64,000 bases of DNA from Zanthoxylum bungeanum (GCA_019454045.1 SKCR01033432.1:62001-126000); one strand, 5' to 3'; positions 1 through 11,681 are shown, counted from the first letter of the stretch. Notes: generated from the sequence alone by a model not told the origin. A program made the numbers and translations.

Positions 1-412
1 ATTATTAAATGATATACCAACTAAATAAAATATAAAATTACATAAAATATTAATTAAGTAATATACCAATTTAAATAAAACATTAAATAAATCAATTAAA
101 CTAAAACAAATTGAATAATTAAATCATATACCAATTAAAATAAAACAAATAAAATCTAAATAATAACCTACCAAAATAATAAAAATACTTACACAAATTA
201 AAGAAATTACATGCCTAATTAACACAAATTAAAATATTCTAATTCCAAAAATAAATAAATCACAAACCAATTTAAGAAATTCCCACCAAAAATATAATTA
301 TTCTTTCCCTTAATAAACCAATTAAATCCATCATTTAATTAAAATAAATCCATAAATTGATTGATTTGTTTCCTTTCTAATAATCCATGCAAAACCCTAA
401 CCTGCACTAATA

Positions 413-418
413 TATAAA
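413..418 (+). promoter_or_regulatory. TATA box of Ogre-like LTR
   Basis: TATAAA lies at the same place in the LTR as TATAAA in the three other plus-strand copies (6275, 23494, 62096), just before the C/A-rich leader. It probably marks the U3/R boundary. Seen directly; promoter function is inferred from position. Confidence 0.45.
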
Positions 419-1600
419 CATGACACAAACAAAACTCTTGGCTCTCTAGTCTCTCACGGCACAAACTAAACCCCTCCTCCTCTCTCTTGAACTCACACGG
501 CACAAACAAAACAAAGCTAAACAATCAGCCTTGCACACTCCACAGCCCCTTTTGACACTCGGCTAATAAGTAATCAAAGCACAAGCTACGTGAAACTCCA
601 TTCAACGCACAACAACCTTCAGCCCTTCAATAACACTGCCCTCCACGTAATAAGCCAGAGACTGCCCACGTACCAAAACTCCATAGCCACCCATACGCCC
701 CAACAACTCCACGCCACACAGCCCTCAAAGCCACGAAACAACCCCATCCAACCACCATAATCACGTCATACACAGCCTCATCCCGCCACCATATTCACTT
801 CATACACTGCCCTTCACGTAACCTTCTGACCAGCCTTCATAGCTTCATCGAACCAACATGCCACCTGCCAGCCCTTAACCATGCACGTAAACCAAAAGTC
901 ACAAGCCCTCAAAAACGTAAGCCACACACCCATTGCCCCCTGCACGCCACAACCACCTAGCCTTCATCAATTAACCTCCAGATCACTCACGCCACACGGC
1001 AAACTGCCCACTGACACATTGCTCTCTTTCACAATTAACGCACACAAGTTGATCACACAATAGCCCCTCATCAGCTCTAATCTCCACGGCAAAAAAAAAA
1101 CACAAAGCATGCCCCTTTGAAGCCAGCAACCCGACCGAATATACACCCAAAAGCCATTAAAAAACTGTATTGAAACTATCCCAAAACTGTCCAGAACACA
1201 ACCAGTAAACCGATACAAAATATCCCGAACAGCCCTCCAAAATACACCAAACAGTAAGCCAAACAGTCCCAAAACCGAGTCAAAACAGTCCATTAACGCC
1301 CCTGAACAGTGAGCAGAAAATGCATCCCAAACAGCAGCAAAACGAAGCCTAAACAGCGAGAAAAATAGTGGAACGACGAGTTGAAACGCTAAGCTAGTGA
1401 ACCGGAAGAGTAAGGAACTTTTACCCCTTCCGATCTCCGTGAAACGCAAGTCCGAAGACGACTTAAACGGTTAGACCTGAGGGTACTTTTCACACTCATT
1501 TTTTCTGTTTTATTTTTCATTATTTATTAAGTTTTATTCGCATGATGATTATGGATTGATGCATGATTGTGGCCCTTGATTAAAATGAAAAATGTGTCGC

Positions 1601-1706
1601 CTCTCGTGGTATATAGGATGGAAACCCGGAAGTAAATTTCATAGCCGATTCCGAATGGACGGTAGTATGATATACACTCGGGCCACAACTCCACGTACCA
1701 CTTGAG
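1601..1706 (+). other. ~105-nt structured leader module, copy 1
   Basis: Begins ctctcGTGGTA and ends TACCACttgag. Paired arms visible: GTGGTA (1606-1611) with TACCAC (1696-1701); outer CTC with GAG; CCCGG (1625-1629) with TCGGG (1678-1682); TTCAT (1638-1642) with ATGGA (1655-1659). Other copies: 7286-7391, 24552-24657, 50355-50460 (minus), 62919-63024, and in Copia-1 leaders 31021-31135 (minus) and 55419-55527. Function unknown to me; see findings. Confidence 0.6.
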
Positions 1707-1800
1707 TAAACGGCATGTTCTTTTGTTTAATTTTGATGTCTTTAATTATTCTGCCATTCAATTTTCTGCACGTTATTTATTTATGTAATGATGAGAAAAG

Positions 1801-2225
1801 CGCATGGGCTTAGTAAGTGCGATGAAAGGTCCTCTAATTGAAGAGGTTAAAAACCTTTACCACGATGCTTCGCCTCGCCGAGTATTTTTGTGTTTACTTT
1901 TGTCTTTATTTATGCATGTTATGTGTTTATTGCGCATGGGCTTAGTAAGTCGGATTAAAGGCCCTCCGTTTCACGGGGATAAGATCCTTACCACGATGCT
2001 TCGCCGCGCCGGATGACGTACGTTCGATTGGACGTGAGATGTGTTCAATCGGATATACAAAGTCCGATATCTTGTCTTTGTTATTATGCATTTATTTTAT
2101 GCATATTATATGTTCATTGCGCATGGGCTTAGTAAGTCGGATTAAAGGCCCTCCGTTTCACGGGGATAAGATCCTTTACCACGATGCTTCGCCGCGCCGA
2201 GTATTTTTATGTTTACTTTTATCTT
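1801..2225 (+). repeat. LTR-internal tandem units (3 copies)
   Basis: Units start at 1801, 1933 and 2120, each with cgcatgggcttagtaag, and contain a short hairpin (for example CCTCT/AGAGG in the first and CTCCG/CGGGG in the second), then ccacgatgcttcgcc. Unit lengths are 132, 187 and about 106 bp. Homologous arrays occur in the Ogre-like LTRs at 7501, 24766 and, on the minus strand, near 49660-50230. Confidence 0.75.
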
Positions 2226-2639
2226 TGGCATTACATCATGGCACGTTTATCTTTAATATACAGATGTATCTTTAATTGTTCCTCTTTCGCGTATTTGAAT
2301 TTGCATCTTTTATCCCTTCATTGTCATGCGCTTGTTTTGACTCCGTTTATTATGTGGTTATCTTGATCTTATTTCATATGCTTTTATAATGCGCTTATAA
2401 CATGATATGTTCGCCGTTATTTTGATTTCCTTTATATTGCATGCCAATATTGATATGGTTGTCTTGCGTTTATGTCTACATGAATATTGAATGCTTATGA
2501 TGTAACATGTTTGCTATTGAAAAAGACTTTATCTTCATGCATGTGAACTTATGATTATGGTGTACTATTGGAAATAAGTGTTATTTAGGCTTGATTAAAT
2601 TATTATACAAATCATTTCATTATAAGTGACATAAGTAAG

Positions 2640-2833
2640 AGACCATTCCGAACCCAACGGTTTGAGGTCTTCCCTTGCGAGGGGTGAGTGCGGCCTTAAA
2701 TCTCATTTTCCCGGTTCACACCGGTGGCGACTCCATCATTCTCCGGTTTAGTCCCCCGAGGCTACTCCGTACTCCCAACCGGGCCGCGAGCCCGGAACAG
2801 CATGCGTCGCCCAGGTTCCACTGTGTCACCACA
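2640..2833 (+). other. Structured GC-rich U5 end of Ogre-like LTR
   Basis: This GC-rich block is the most conserved part of the LTR. Hairpins seen: CCCT/AGGG; CCGG around ttcaca (2711-2724); CCGGGC-cgcga-GCCCGG (2779-2795). GGCGAC (2726-2731) can close with GTCGCC (2806-2811). The string TGGCGACTCCA (2725-2735) equals the first 11 nt of the tRNA-Arg primer site of these elements. Confidence 0.55.
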
Positions 2834-3244
2834 GTAAACCCCCAACAATCAAGCCTTATATTGATATCACAAACCGACCATATAGTTTAATATATAATTT
2901 ATACATATTATATACTCATAGTATACAACGATGCTATTATCAAATAGAACTGGATATCACTAAACTTCCATATCAAAGAAAATATCTTAAGAAAGCCAAT
3001 CATTCTGAAAAAAATTTCTTGTCTAAAAACAAATCTCTTAATTTGAATCTTTTCTGGAAATTCTTTTATGTCTGTAAAATTTTGGGATTCTCTTAAAACT
3101 ATTTCTCTTGAAAACTTGTTTATAAAAATCATTTTTATGTAAATCTATCTCTAAAAATCCATTTGTGAAAATCTATTTCTAGGAAATCTGAATCTGAAAG
3201 ATCTGGTCTGAAAACTATTTTTTAAAAACTAGTCATTGTCTTTG

Positions 3245-3775
3245 AAAATCTGACGTATGGGGGCGTTACGTATCGCCGTCCCCCAAAGCATGCCACTATT
3301 GTCCCTGAATCTAGTGGTATTGGGGCGTTACGTATCTCCGTCCTCCAAGCCACTGAACTAGAATTGAGGGTGCGGATATATGCTACCCTTCAATCTCCGA
3401 ATCTAGGATCTAGAGACATCTGTCATCCTTAGTCCTGAACTAGGATCTGAGGGTGTTACGTATCACCGTCCTCCCAGTCCTCTACATGTGCACATGTTCT
3501 CTCTGTCAATTCCATATCTGAAACAAGTTCCATACTGAGGTGGGTTTTTCCCACATGCCTCAAAAAATCACAAAACTTGTGTTTTTTAACTCAAGTCTTT
3601 TTTAAGCATATTTTTCCATAAAATAACTGGAAATAAATCTGTCTAATGTCATTTATGTGAAAACATAATTTTTTACATATAACAATATAACATAAAATAA
3701 AAAACAAATAAAAAAAATTTCCACTCACTATAACTAGGATCTCAGGATGTTAAGTATCACCGTCCCCTTAGTCCT
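3245..3775 (-). repeat. Constant-loop hairpin repeats, piece A
   Basis: At least four repeats have the core cgttacgtatcgccgtc or a close variant, near 3260, 3330, 3450 and 3750. On the minus strand each reads as a G-rich arm, gacggngatacgtaac, then a C-rich arm. For example TGGGGG pairs with CCCCCA around 3260. An outer AGTGG/CCACT arm brackets the second repeat. Confidence 0.6.
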
Positions 3776-4371
3776 GGGTCTGTTCTGTCAATGAACACTC
3801 TGTCTCCCTCTGGGTATGCAAAATCCATATGTATCATCATAACAACTATATGATCATGTAAGCCATGCAATGCAATGCAATGTCATTACCCATATACACA
3901 ACAGCAAAGTCGACCATACCCAATTACGAGCTGGTTACATCTCACTAATCCGATACATACAAAATAGACCCATACCCCATTTCAAAAAATTCAACCATAT
4001 GAAAATTGCTCGCACGTGCCATTAAATATATCAACACATTTTATACATTGGTTCCACACTTAGACCAAACCAAACTGAAGTCCGGAAAACTTTGATAATT
4101 TTTTTTATAAAACTTTTGCATCTCCCATACTGGAAATGTGTTCTACTTGGAGACATGGTTAACTATGTAAATATAATGATAGCTTGTGTTAAACCTTTCA
4201 TGTTGTTACTAGCTTGCTATCTAGAAACCCTACACTATGAATACTTTCAAAAATCTGTTTCTATGCGTGCTCTTTTATGAAATTTTTTGACAGTACCGTT
4301 GACATCTCTCAGTCCATACTTTCGAAGACTCCATAACTACTGCTACATATTTATACGAATCTGAAATAGAC

Positions 4372-4373
<2 letters not shown>

Positions 4374-4450
<77 letters not shown>

Positions 4451-4463
4451 TATATATATATAA
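4374..4463. repeat. (TA)n microsatellite
   Basis: About 90 bp of almost pure TA dinucleotide repeats with a few AATA interruptions. The same place in LTR piece B (about 26865) has only catatataag, so the expansion is specific to piece A. Confidence 0.9.
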
Positions 4464-5390
4464 GTATACTATCAGCTATCATACCTTGTCTACCTAAAGC
4501 AAGATCACAGTGAGGTACTTACCTGGGGTCCATTCTATTCTTTCTCCCTTTCTCCATCTGTAACACAAAATATGGATGGTTAAGGTCGTTAATTACATAA
4601 ACTTACTTAGAACATAAATCCCCAAATTTCCGGGAAAACCCAAATTAAATCTGTTTTCAGTGATTTCAGTTTTCATTACTCATAATACATCGTTATACAT
4701 TGTTCTATATCAATCCAGTAGCTCAAATATGGAAAATTCTTGTTTCCAAAAAATTCACTCTCTCTGGAATTACTCAAATACTAGCGTTTCATAATAATTA
4801 ACATGTATCCTTAATTATGTTTATCAAAACACAAATGCGTGAAACCCGATTTTACCGGAAACTCGCTTTACTTATCAGATTGATCGAATTAGCTCTGATT
4901 TCTCTCGGACTCTACCAAATGCACATATTTAATATATTAATGCTTAACAACTCAATTTATATCATTACGCTACTCTACGAAACTACTGGATACATCTGAA
5001 CATTTAACTATAAACATGGAATTTATGGATTTTTACTGGGTAGTCTTATCGAGATTTCGAAGGAATATATGGACTTCAAATGATCTCACAAACGTGTTGG
5101 AATCGAAGGAATTCCGATCGGAGCTATTGTTCATTTGATGTTACTGTTCATCGTAGCTTCTTCTTATCGTTTTGCCTGTAATCGAGCACAGATCGGAAAA
5201 ATCAACACTGCTATCTTGTATTACTCTCTGAGATCTTTGATTTGGCGGGTGGCTTGGGCCGTGAAACGAAGCGATGAGTCAGGATTGTGAAACCCACTAC
5301 CACACGCTCACCTCAATTTCTCCATGCTCACCAGCGTTCTGGGCTGCCGTCGGCCCAAACAAGATGTTGGGGTGGCCGGCGGACCACTCT

Positions 5391-5790
5391 GAAAATCTGA
5401 CGTATGGGGGCGTTACATATTGACGTCCCCTCATGCGCATAACTAGAGCTAAGAATACAAACCCATGACATTGGGATGTTACATATCACCGTCCCCCAAA
5501 ACATGCCACCCATGTCTCTGAAACTAGTGGTATTAGGGCATTACGTATCGCCCACCCCCGAGCCACTGGACTAGAAATGGGAGTGTAGACTATGCTACCC
5601 TCCAAGCTCTGAGTCTAGGATCTAGAGGCATCTGTCATCCCAGTCCTGAACTAGGATCTGGGGGTGTTATGTATCATTGTCCCCCAATCCTTTACATGTG
5701 CACATATTCTCTCCGTCAATCCCATATCTGAATTAAGTTTCATATTAAGGTGGATTTTTCCCCCATGACTCGAAAAGTCACAAAACTAAT
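5391..5790 (-). mobile_element. Tekay-like LTR piece B, distal part
   Basis: This is the continuation of the LTR at 26065-28395, separated from it by the Ogre-like insertion (target duplication ctaat, 5786-5790 and 26060-26064). It carries four of the gatacgtaac-loop hairpins (near 5405, 5485, 5540, 5665). It stops at the junction with piece A, so its own terminal part is missing. Confidence 0.65.
5786..5790. repeat. Target-site duplication ctaat (left)
   Basis: ctaat at 5786-5790 repeats exactly at 26060-26064, flanking TGTAGG...CCTACA. Removing the insert restores a sequence like 3588-3600 of the sister LTR (cacaaaac...ttttaactcaag), which confirms a real insertion. Confidence 0.9.
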
Positions 5791-6274
5791 TGTAGGCACT
5801 ACATTTTGCATGTAAGTCCCTATGATGAGTCTCATTTAGAGGCATTACCTTTTAAGTTGAGGAAATCAAGGGAAATGGACATCGGAAGGGAATCAGTATT
5901 TTGTTAGATTTTATTCGCTTGTTTAGCTTCGGGCTCACTTGTTGGACCTCCGTTTTAAAGCACCTTTAACCCATAAACCCCGCAAACCACTTAACTTTAG
6001 CCCACACAACACCAAACCCACCAAGCCAATCCCACACGCCCAAAGCCCTTAAAACACACCCAAAAATACTAAAATGCATATTTAACACATGGGAAAAAAA
6101 TCTAAATAATTGCATGCCTAGTTAAGATAAAACAAATATATTAACTTGCTATTCTAGCCAAATCTTGTCTCTCACTAAATATATACTTTCCTTGTGTAAC
6201 ACTAATTAAATGGCATCCCTTTAATACACAAATCCCATTCCTTGTCAAGCAAGGATTCACCCTACCCCTTTCCC

Positions 6275-6280
6275 TATAAA
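6275..6280 (+). promoter_or_regulatory. TATA box, 5' LTR
   Basis: ccTATAAAagaaacac is conserved with the 3' LTR (TATAAA 23494-23499). It probably sets the transcription start near 6305, giving an R-U5 region of about 2.5 kb. Confidence 0.5.
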
Positions 6281-7285
6281 AGAAACACAATTCCAACCCT
6301 TGAGGACCCTCTCTCATTCACGCATACACAAGAGAGAAAAGCCATAGTTCACGCCTAAACACTTCACGTAATAGCATATTAATCATCACCTTAATAAAGC
6401 CTCTTCACGCAAATAACCCACACGCCTAGCCTACCTCTTCAATTCATTACCAGCTCACCTACGCACCTTCACTTTAAAAGCAAACACCTACACACACAAA
6501 CAAGGCATCAACGCCACATGCCTCCTTTGCCCACATGTACATAGCACTGCCTTTTGCCCCTCCACGCGCATAGCACATCACTCACCTAAAACCCACTCGC
6601 ATAGCAACAGCCTTTCAACGCTCACGACTTCAAGCCCCAAACACTGACAGCACACACACTGCCCACACTCTTACGTTCATCAGCCCACACTCACATTCCG
6701 CTCACAAAGCCACCCAAGACACTCACGCAATTCCCCTTTTTTTGTCGCTACACACTTCACGTTACAGCCTGTATCTCACGTAAACAACTCCTCTTGCCTC
6801 AGCGCACGCCCTACACCTCTTAAATCACTCACTATCTAGCTCTGCATCTCACGCATAAACACCCTAAAACTGCCACACATTACTGGCCAAACTACACCAT
6901 TATATCACTGAAATAGCCCCCTAATAACAGCCCTAAACTGCATAAACAGCGGCCAAAAACTCATAAAAATTGCAGCCATCTTAACCACAAAATAGTAGCT
7001 TCATGCAGCAAAAATAGTGGATAAAAAAATAGCAGTAAAATAGTAGTAAAACAGAGTGGAAATAGTAGCGAGGAAAGACGTGGACCAGTGAACCAGAAAA
7101 GTTGCGGAGTGTTAGCCCTTCCGAAGAACTTGTAACACGCTCCCAAAAGTTGACATAAAAGGTTAGACCTGAGGGAACTTTTCTCATCTATTTTCATTCG
7201 TATTTTAATTATTTATTGATTTGTATTCCATGAGTATTGTGGAATAATGTGTGTTGTGGCCCTGAATGAATGGAAAATGTGTCGT

Positions 7286-7391
7286 CTCTCATGGTATATA
7301 TGATGAACACCCAGACATAAATTCCGTAGCCGAATCCGAATGGACGGTAGTGCGGTCTGTACTTGGGATACAACTCCACGTACCACTTGAG
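7286..7391 (+). other. Structured leader module, copy 2
   Basis: Arms: ATGGTA (7291-7296) with TACCAC (7381-7386), the first pair lost by G-to-A change; outer CTC with GAG; CCCAG (7310-7314) with TTGGG (7363-7367); TCCGT with ATGGA. The CCCAG/TTGGG pair replaces CCCGG/TCGGG of copy 1, a compensatory change. Confidence 0.6.
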
Positions 7392-7500
7392 CAAACAACA
7401 AATATTTTGATTTGTGTTATCTTGTTTATTTATTATCCATATTTTTATTCCGCCATTTAATTTTCATACGATTATTTATTTGTGTATTGATGATATAATG

Positions 7501-8125
7501 CGCATGGGCTTAGTACGTTGGTCTAAAGGTTCTCTATTTGAGGGAAGAAAAGTCTAAAAGACTATCTTTAAGACAATACCTTGCCGCGCCGGACAAAATG
7601 CGTTTGCTTAAATATGATATATGTTTAACGAATATACAAAGTCCTATTGTTGTCTTTATTTTATGTATTGTAGTATGATGCGCATGGGCTTAGTATGTTG
7701 GTCTAAAGGTTCTCTATTTGAGAGAAGAAAAGCCTAAAAGGCTACCTTTATGACAATACTTTGCCGCGCCTTTTTATATCCTGTTATTTGTTTTATGTAT
7801 GACATCTCCCTGCAAAACCATGCATCATATTGCATTGCACATGGGCTTAGTATGATTGGTCTGAAGGTTCTCTATTTGAGAGAAGAAAAAGCCTGAAAGG
7901 CTACCTTTATGACAATACTTTGTCGCGCCCTTTATTCCGCAATTTGCATTATTACATTTCCTCGCATAATCATGCATCATGTTGCATTGCGCATGGGTGA
8001 ATCAAGTTGGATTAAGGTCCTCCATTTTGAGGGATTAGAAAACCTAAGGGCTACCTTTGCCACAAAGTTTCACCGCGTCAGATAAAGTACGTTCGATTGA
8101 ATGCGAGTTATGTTTAATCGGACAC
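7501..8125 (+). repeat. LTR-internal tandem units (4 copies)
   Basis: Units start at 7501, 7681, 7838 and 7990 (180, 157, 152 and about 135 bp). Each has cgcatgggctt, a TCTC-attt-GAGA-type hairpin, and an AGYCT-aaa-AGRCT hairpin, then ttgccgcgcc. The second hairpin reads AGTCT/AGACT in unit 1 (7551-7563), AGCCT/AGGCT in unit 2 (7731-7743) and again in unit 3 (7890-7902). Confidence 0.8.
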
Positions 8126-8805
8126 TTGAAGTCCTATATAGATGTAGGGCATATATTGCATCTCTTTTCTTTCACTCTTATTAGCTATCTTCTTTTGCAT
8201 CGCATCATGACATGTTTATTTTAATATACGGTTACATCTTTAGTTGCCTCTTTACACGTTGCATTTAATTGCCTCTCTTTAATATGCATGCTTGTATATT
8301 ATTGCTTGTTTGCGCTTCCATGATTATCAATGCAATATGTTTGTCAAATTATGCACTTGCTATTATTCTGATTCAATTTTAAGCATGCTTGTAAAATTAT
8401 CATTTGCTTGTATTACCGTATCCATGAATGTAATGTGCTTATGAAATTGTATGCTTGCTGTATTCCGACTTACTTTTATGTATGCAAACTTAGATATAGG
8501 ATATATGCAAACTTAGATATGAGCATTATTTTCATGCATGTGAACTTAGAAATAGAATACTTTTGAGCATATATGTTGAGTAGATTCATTTAATTCATTG
8601 TACAAATCATATCATTACAAGTGGCATAAGTAAAGGACCATTCTGAACCCAACGATTGAGGTCTTCCTTTGCGAGGGGTGAGTACGGCCTTAAATCTTTG
8701 TCCCGGTTCACACCAGGTGGCGACTCCATTTATTCTCTGATTTCGTCCCAACTAGGCCGTGAGCCTAAAACAGCATGCGTCATTCAGTTTCGGTGTCCTA
8801 CAGTC

Positions 8806-8823
8806 TAGCAACTCCACTGGGGA
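8806..8823 (+). other. Primer-binding site (tRNA-Arg), mutated
   Basis: tagcaactccactgggga follows the 5' LTR by 3 nt. The intact form at 63599-63616 is tggcgactccactgggga, the complement of the 3' end of plant tRNA-Arg(ACG) with CCA. Two G-to-A changes here suggest cytosine deamination after insertion. Confidence 0.8.
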
Positions 8824-8953
8824 TAGAGAATCGGCCCTGAAACAATGTCTTGTAACGATTATGATTTGTGCTTTAGTTAACCATTTCTATCGTGGGTTGA
8901 AAGGGGTTTAATCAAAGGCACTTTTAAGACTAGGTAATGGTTTGGTGTCTTCC

Positions 8954-9031
8954 TTCACTCACTACCTTTCTATAAGGAATTCACTCACTACCTTTCTATA
9001 AGGAATTCACTCACTACCTTTCTATAAGGAA
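8954..9031 (+). repeat. 26-bp perfect triplication
   Basis: ttcactcactacctttctataaggaa is one unit described in two parts: ttcactcacta then cctttctataaggaa. It occurs at 8954-8979, 8980-9005 and 9006-9031. The related leader at about 63747 has a single diverged copy, so the triplication is recent and local. Confidence 0.92.
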
Positions 9032-9688
9032 AAGTTGTGAGGGCACCTAGATAATCATCTACTCGTAGCCTACTGTGATGGACTAATTTGGAGGACTCAT
9101 TGTTTATTCCTAACACCAAGCGATAAGAGCCTAAGGGGTTTGGGTACTTAAGAGAGCCTTGCTCCACCCTCCCTCTGGGAATCTACAATGGGAAATCCAT
9201 TTGACAGTCAGTCACACACCATAGCTGGTTGGCACGTACCTTAGTGTATAAAAAAGGTTCGCTCACTTGGTCGCTCGAACCCTTGAGCGGAGAGACCTAA
9301 TTGTGGGCAATCATTCGCCATCGAGAGCCTTTGTTTACACTCCCGCAAACCCACACATAGACCAGAGTTCGTATCCTATGACAATTTGGCCAAAAGCTTC
9401 TGAAATGTCGATGAGACGCTCTATAGAAAATATTGCTTTATGCTTGAATTATCGTTTTATGCTTGTATTTAGGACCATTGTCATTTGGATTCAGTTGGAC
9501 TTCTTGTCAGAAATACGAACTTGTTGGGCCATTTAAATTGGGACGAGTTCGTATCCTATGACATTTGGGCCAAAAGTTTCTAAAATGACGATGGGTCATT
9601 TCATGTGTGGGCCTCTTATCATCTGAAGTCCTTTAGCCATGTTATCGCAAAGTGTAAACCTGTTGGGCCTTTTCAACTAGGACAAGTT

Positions 9689-11681
9689 TGTTGGAAAATT
9701 ATGACCCATAGTATCACTATTTGTACAGATCATGGTGTTGTTGTATAAATTAACTATGTGATGAATGAAATTGCCCTTTTATCATTTGTAATTGGATTAC
9801 CAAGATACATAAATGATAGAAGTCCTTATGATTAGTTCCGGATTGAGATGATATGAGACAGTATCAATCCATAAAGGTTTAATCATTAAACATCCCTAGT
9901 CGTAGTATTATCGAGACTGGACATCGATAATGCGAAATAGACTAGTATTGCACTTGTGTGTGTTGTGGTAGCATAACGACACAGTTCTCATATGTTCAAG
10001 TATTGGATACTTATGCAAGTGCGATAGGAGGTTGTGTTTTACAGATGGTACGGAAAATAGCTTCGCTCTTATAGACCCCGCAGAATCCCATTGGTAATGT
10101 GTCTATGTGTCAATGGGAGTCATCTTCAGGGTAGGTGTATTTGGTCTTAACTTGAGACTTGCACCGCTAATACTTGCGACAATCAATATACTTTGGTTTT
10201 GGTCGTCCAGGGCTTTGACCGGTTCTGTGTACGCCTTTTCTGGGTATATTGAGAATCGTAGTGTAATGGGTGTGATATTAAGATGGAAGTAACACTCCAG
10301 TCATAGTGGAGATGATGATCACGTAGGATACGGAACTTGTACTCTTATATGCTGCAGCTATCGGGATAATATGACAAGGTCATAGTTATCCGATTATAAA
10401 GACTAGTTACCAGAGATTCGATATGTGCTTCGTACGGGACAGACACATTTCCAGCCCCAGGCCTTGCACATGACCATCCGATACTGGATCACAATACACA
10501 ATACTATATAAACTACGCCTGATATAGATTATGATATTCATTTAAGAATATTTCTTGAGAATTGGGTAGGCATGGCACTTTGCTAGAAGCCAACCTTGTC
10601 TTGTAAATCGGTAAAAATGTAGTACTAGGTACGTACATGTTCGGATAGTCCGACGACCGGATTTACTGCCAACATGTCCGGGGATCTCATGGGTCGCTTT
10701 CCGAAGATTCACCGATGACATATGACTCGCACTTTATTAATCTGGGATTAATCTGATGAGAGAGAAAATTAATCTAGGATTAATAACAGAGATATTTTAT
10801 CTGGGATAAAATATTATCTAAATATAGAGAACGATTAATTTGGAATTAATCGATAAAATAATATATTTGATATATTAAACGAAATTGGATTTCGACGCGG
10901 AATTAAAATTAGATTTTAATTCGGGCAAACGAGTTGATTTAGAATTAATTCGTTAGCGACATGAATAGTAGTTTTGCTACGCATAATTATTTAATTTAAT
11001 TTAATTTAATTACGTCACAATAGAAAATTCGTTAAATTAAAATTAGCGAATCCGAACCCGGGAGTGTTTGCGGGGATGCTCTCATTTCGAATCGAGTGGG
11101 GCCCACAAGTCACATCAAGCGTCAAATTATTAGTCATTCTTGTGATGTAAGTCACATCACTTTGAGTGATTGACACAATGTCACTATTTATAATTGATGT
11201 AAGTGGTTGGAAAGTTTAAAAGGCTTGTAACTTTGACTTTGGAAGTAGAGTTTTTGTATTTGATTTTTGGAAAATCAAAAACATAATACACAACACACCA
11301 ACTCTCCATCTCTCTCCCATTACAATCAGCCAAAGGCCAAATTTCTTTATTCTTTCTTCTTCAATGCCGAATATAACAAGCATGGAGATGGTGATTTTTG
11401 TGGCAAAAATCACCAAGAGCTAGCACTCTAAAGGGTCAATACGAAGGTGATACGAAAACTTTTCCCCTGAGCATGGAATGCACACCCAAGCTTGGAGCTT
11501 GGCCGAACAACAAGGAGCACAAAACTCTTCCATGGCCGAGAGCATCAATGAAGGAAGAAAACCTTTGATCTTCAAAGCTTCTCACATCCGATCATTGTAA
11601 GTGTTTCTGCAACTTAACTTTGATGTATTCACACTTATTTCTTGGTTATTATTGATCTTGGCACACCTAGAAAACCCAACA
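9689..11681 (+). mobile_element. 5' LTR of nested Copia-2
   Basis: Starts TGTTGGAAAATTATGACCC and ends AAACCCAACA (1993 bp). Co-linear with the 3' LTR at 17532-19526; differences are mostly single substitutions, including many C/T and G/A changes. Confidence 0.9.

Larger units (their letters stand above)
1..2833 (+). mobile_element. Ogre/Tat-like LTR, left end outside window
   Basis: The segment aligns by eye, block after block, with the complete LTRs at 5791-8802, 22982-26059 and 61620-63595. It has an AT-rich U3, a TATA box, a C/A-rich stretch, the structured module at 1601-1706, tandem units from 1801 and a GC-rich terminal block ending caccaca at 2833. The U3 start (TGTAGG...) is not present, so 100-300 bp probably lie left of the window. 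No tRNA-Arg primer site follows 2833; the next bases are gtaaaccccc. The copy is therefore a 3' LTR or a solo LTR. No coding capacity is seen; short ORFs here are accidental. Confidence 0.8.
2834..5390 (-). mobile_element. Tekay-like (chromovirus-type) LTR piece A, 5' truncated
   Basis: On the minus strand this matches LTR piece B (26065-28395 plus 5391-5790) and the plus-strand LTR at 44143-46592. It lacks about 550 bp of the LTR start (the equivalent of 27840-28395) and joins piece B head to tail at about 5390, near gaaaatctgacg. It carries the hairpin repeats with the gatacgtaac loop (3245-3480 and 3735-3775) and a long TA microsatellite. Its left end against the Ogre-like LTR is not a recognisable LTR terminus. 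The lineage is a guess from the TGTAAC start and LTR length; no coding domain is attached. Confidence 0.6.
5791..8802 (+). mobile_element. 5' LTR of the Ogre-like element
   Basis: The LTR starts TGTAGGCACT and ends TCCTACA, 3012 bp. Order inside: U3 with TATAAA at 6275-6280, C/A-rich G-poor leader (about 6300-7000), conserved ttgg/agacctgag block (7140-7190), structured module (7286-7391), four tandem units (7501-8125), AT-rich stretch, and GC-rich U5 block (8640-8795). The partner at 22982-26059 differs by substitutions and indels scattered throughout, so this is not a recent insertion. Confidence 0.88.
8803..9688 (+). other. Ogre-like untranslated leader, left part
   Basis: The region has no credible ORF. 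It aligns with the leader of the element at 63596-64000 (agaatcggccc, ttaatcaaaggc, caagcgataagagcctaagg, ggtataaaaaagg) and, reversed, with 48100-49077. It is cut at 9688 by the Copia-2 insertion and resumes at 19532. Confidence 0.7.

Noticed and set aside
967..1449. 160-residue minus-strand ORF
   Set aside because: Lies antisense in the C/A-rich leader of an Ogre-like LTR; composition-driven, rich in F and L, and not kept in the other LTR copies.
5791..5860. Possible hammerhead ribozyme at the Ogre LTR start (gatgatgagtctc)
   Set aside because: GATGAGTC resembles part of the hammerhead core, but no GAAA segment or matching helices follow, and other copies vary at core positions.
9267..9536. 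89-residue ORF in the Ogre leader
   Set aside because: Not conserved in the other leader copies (48500-48900 minus; 63960 onward) and no recognisable motif.
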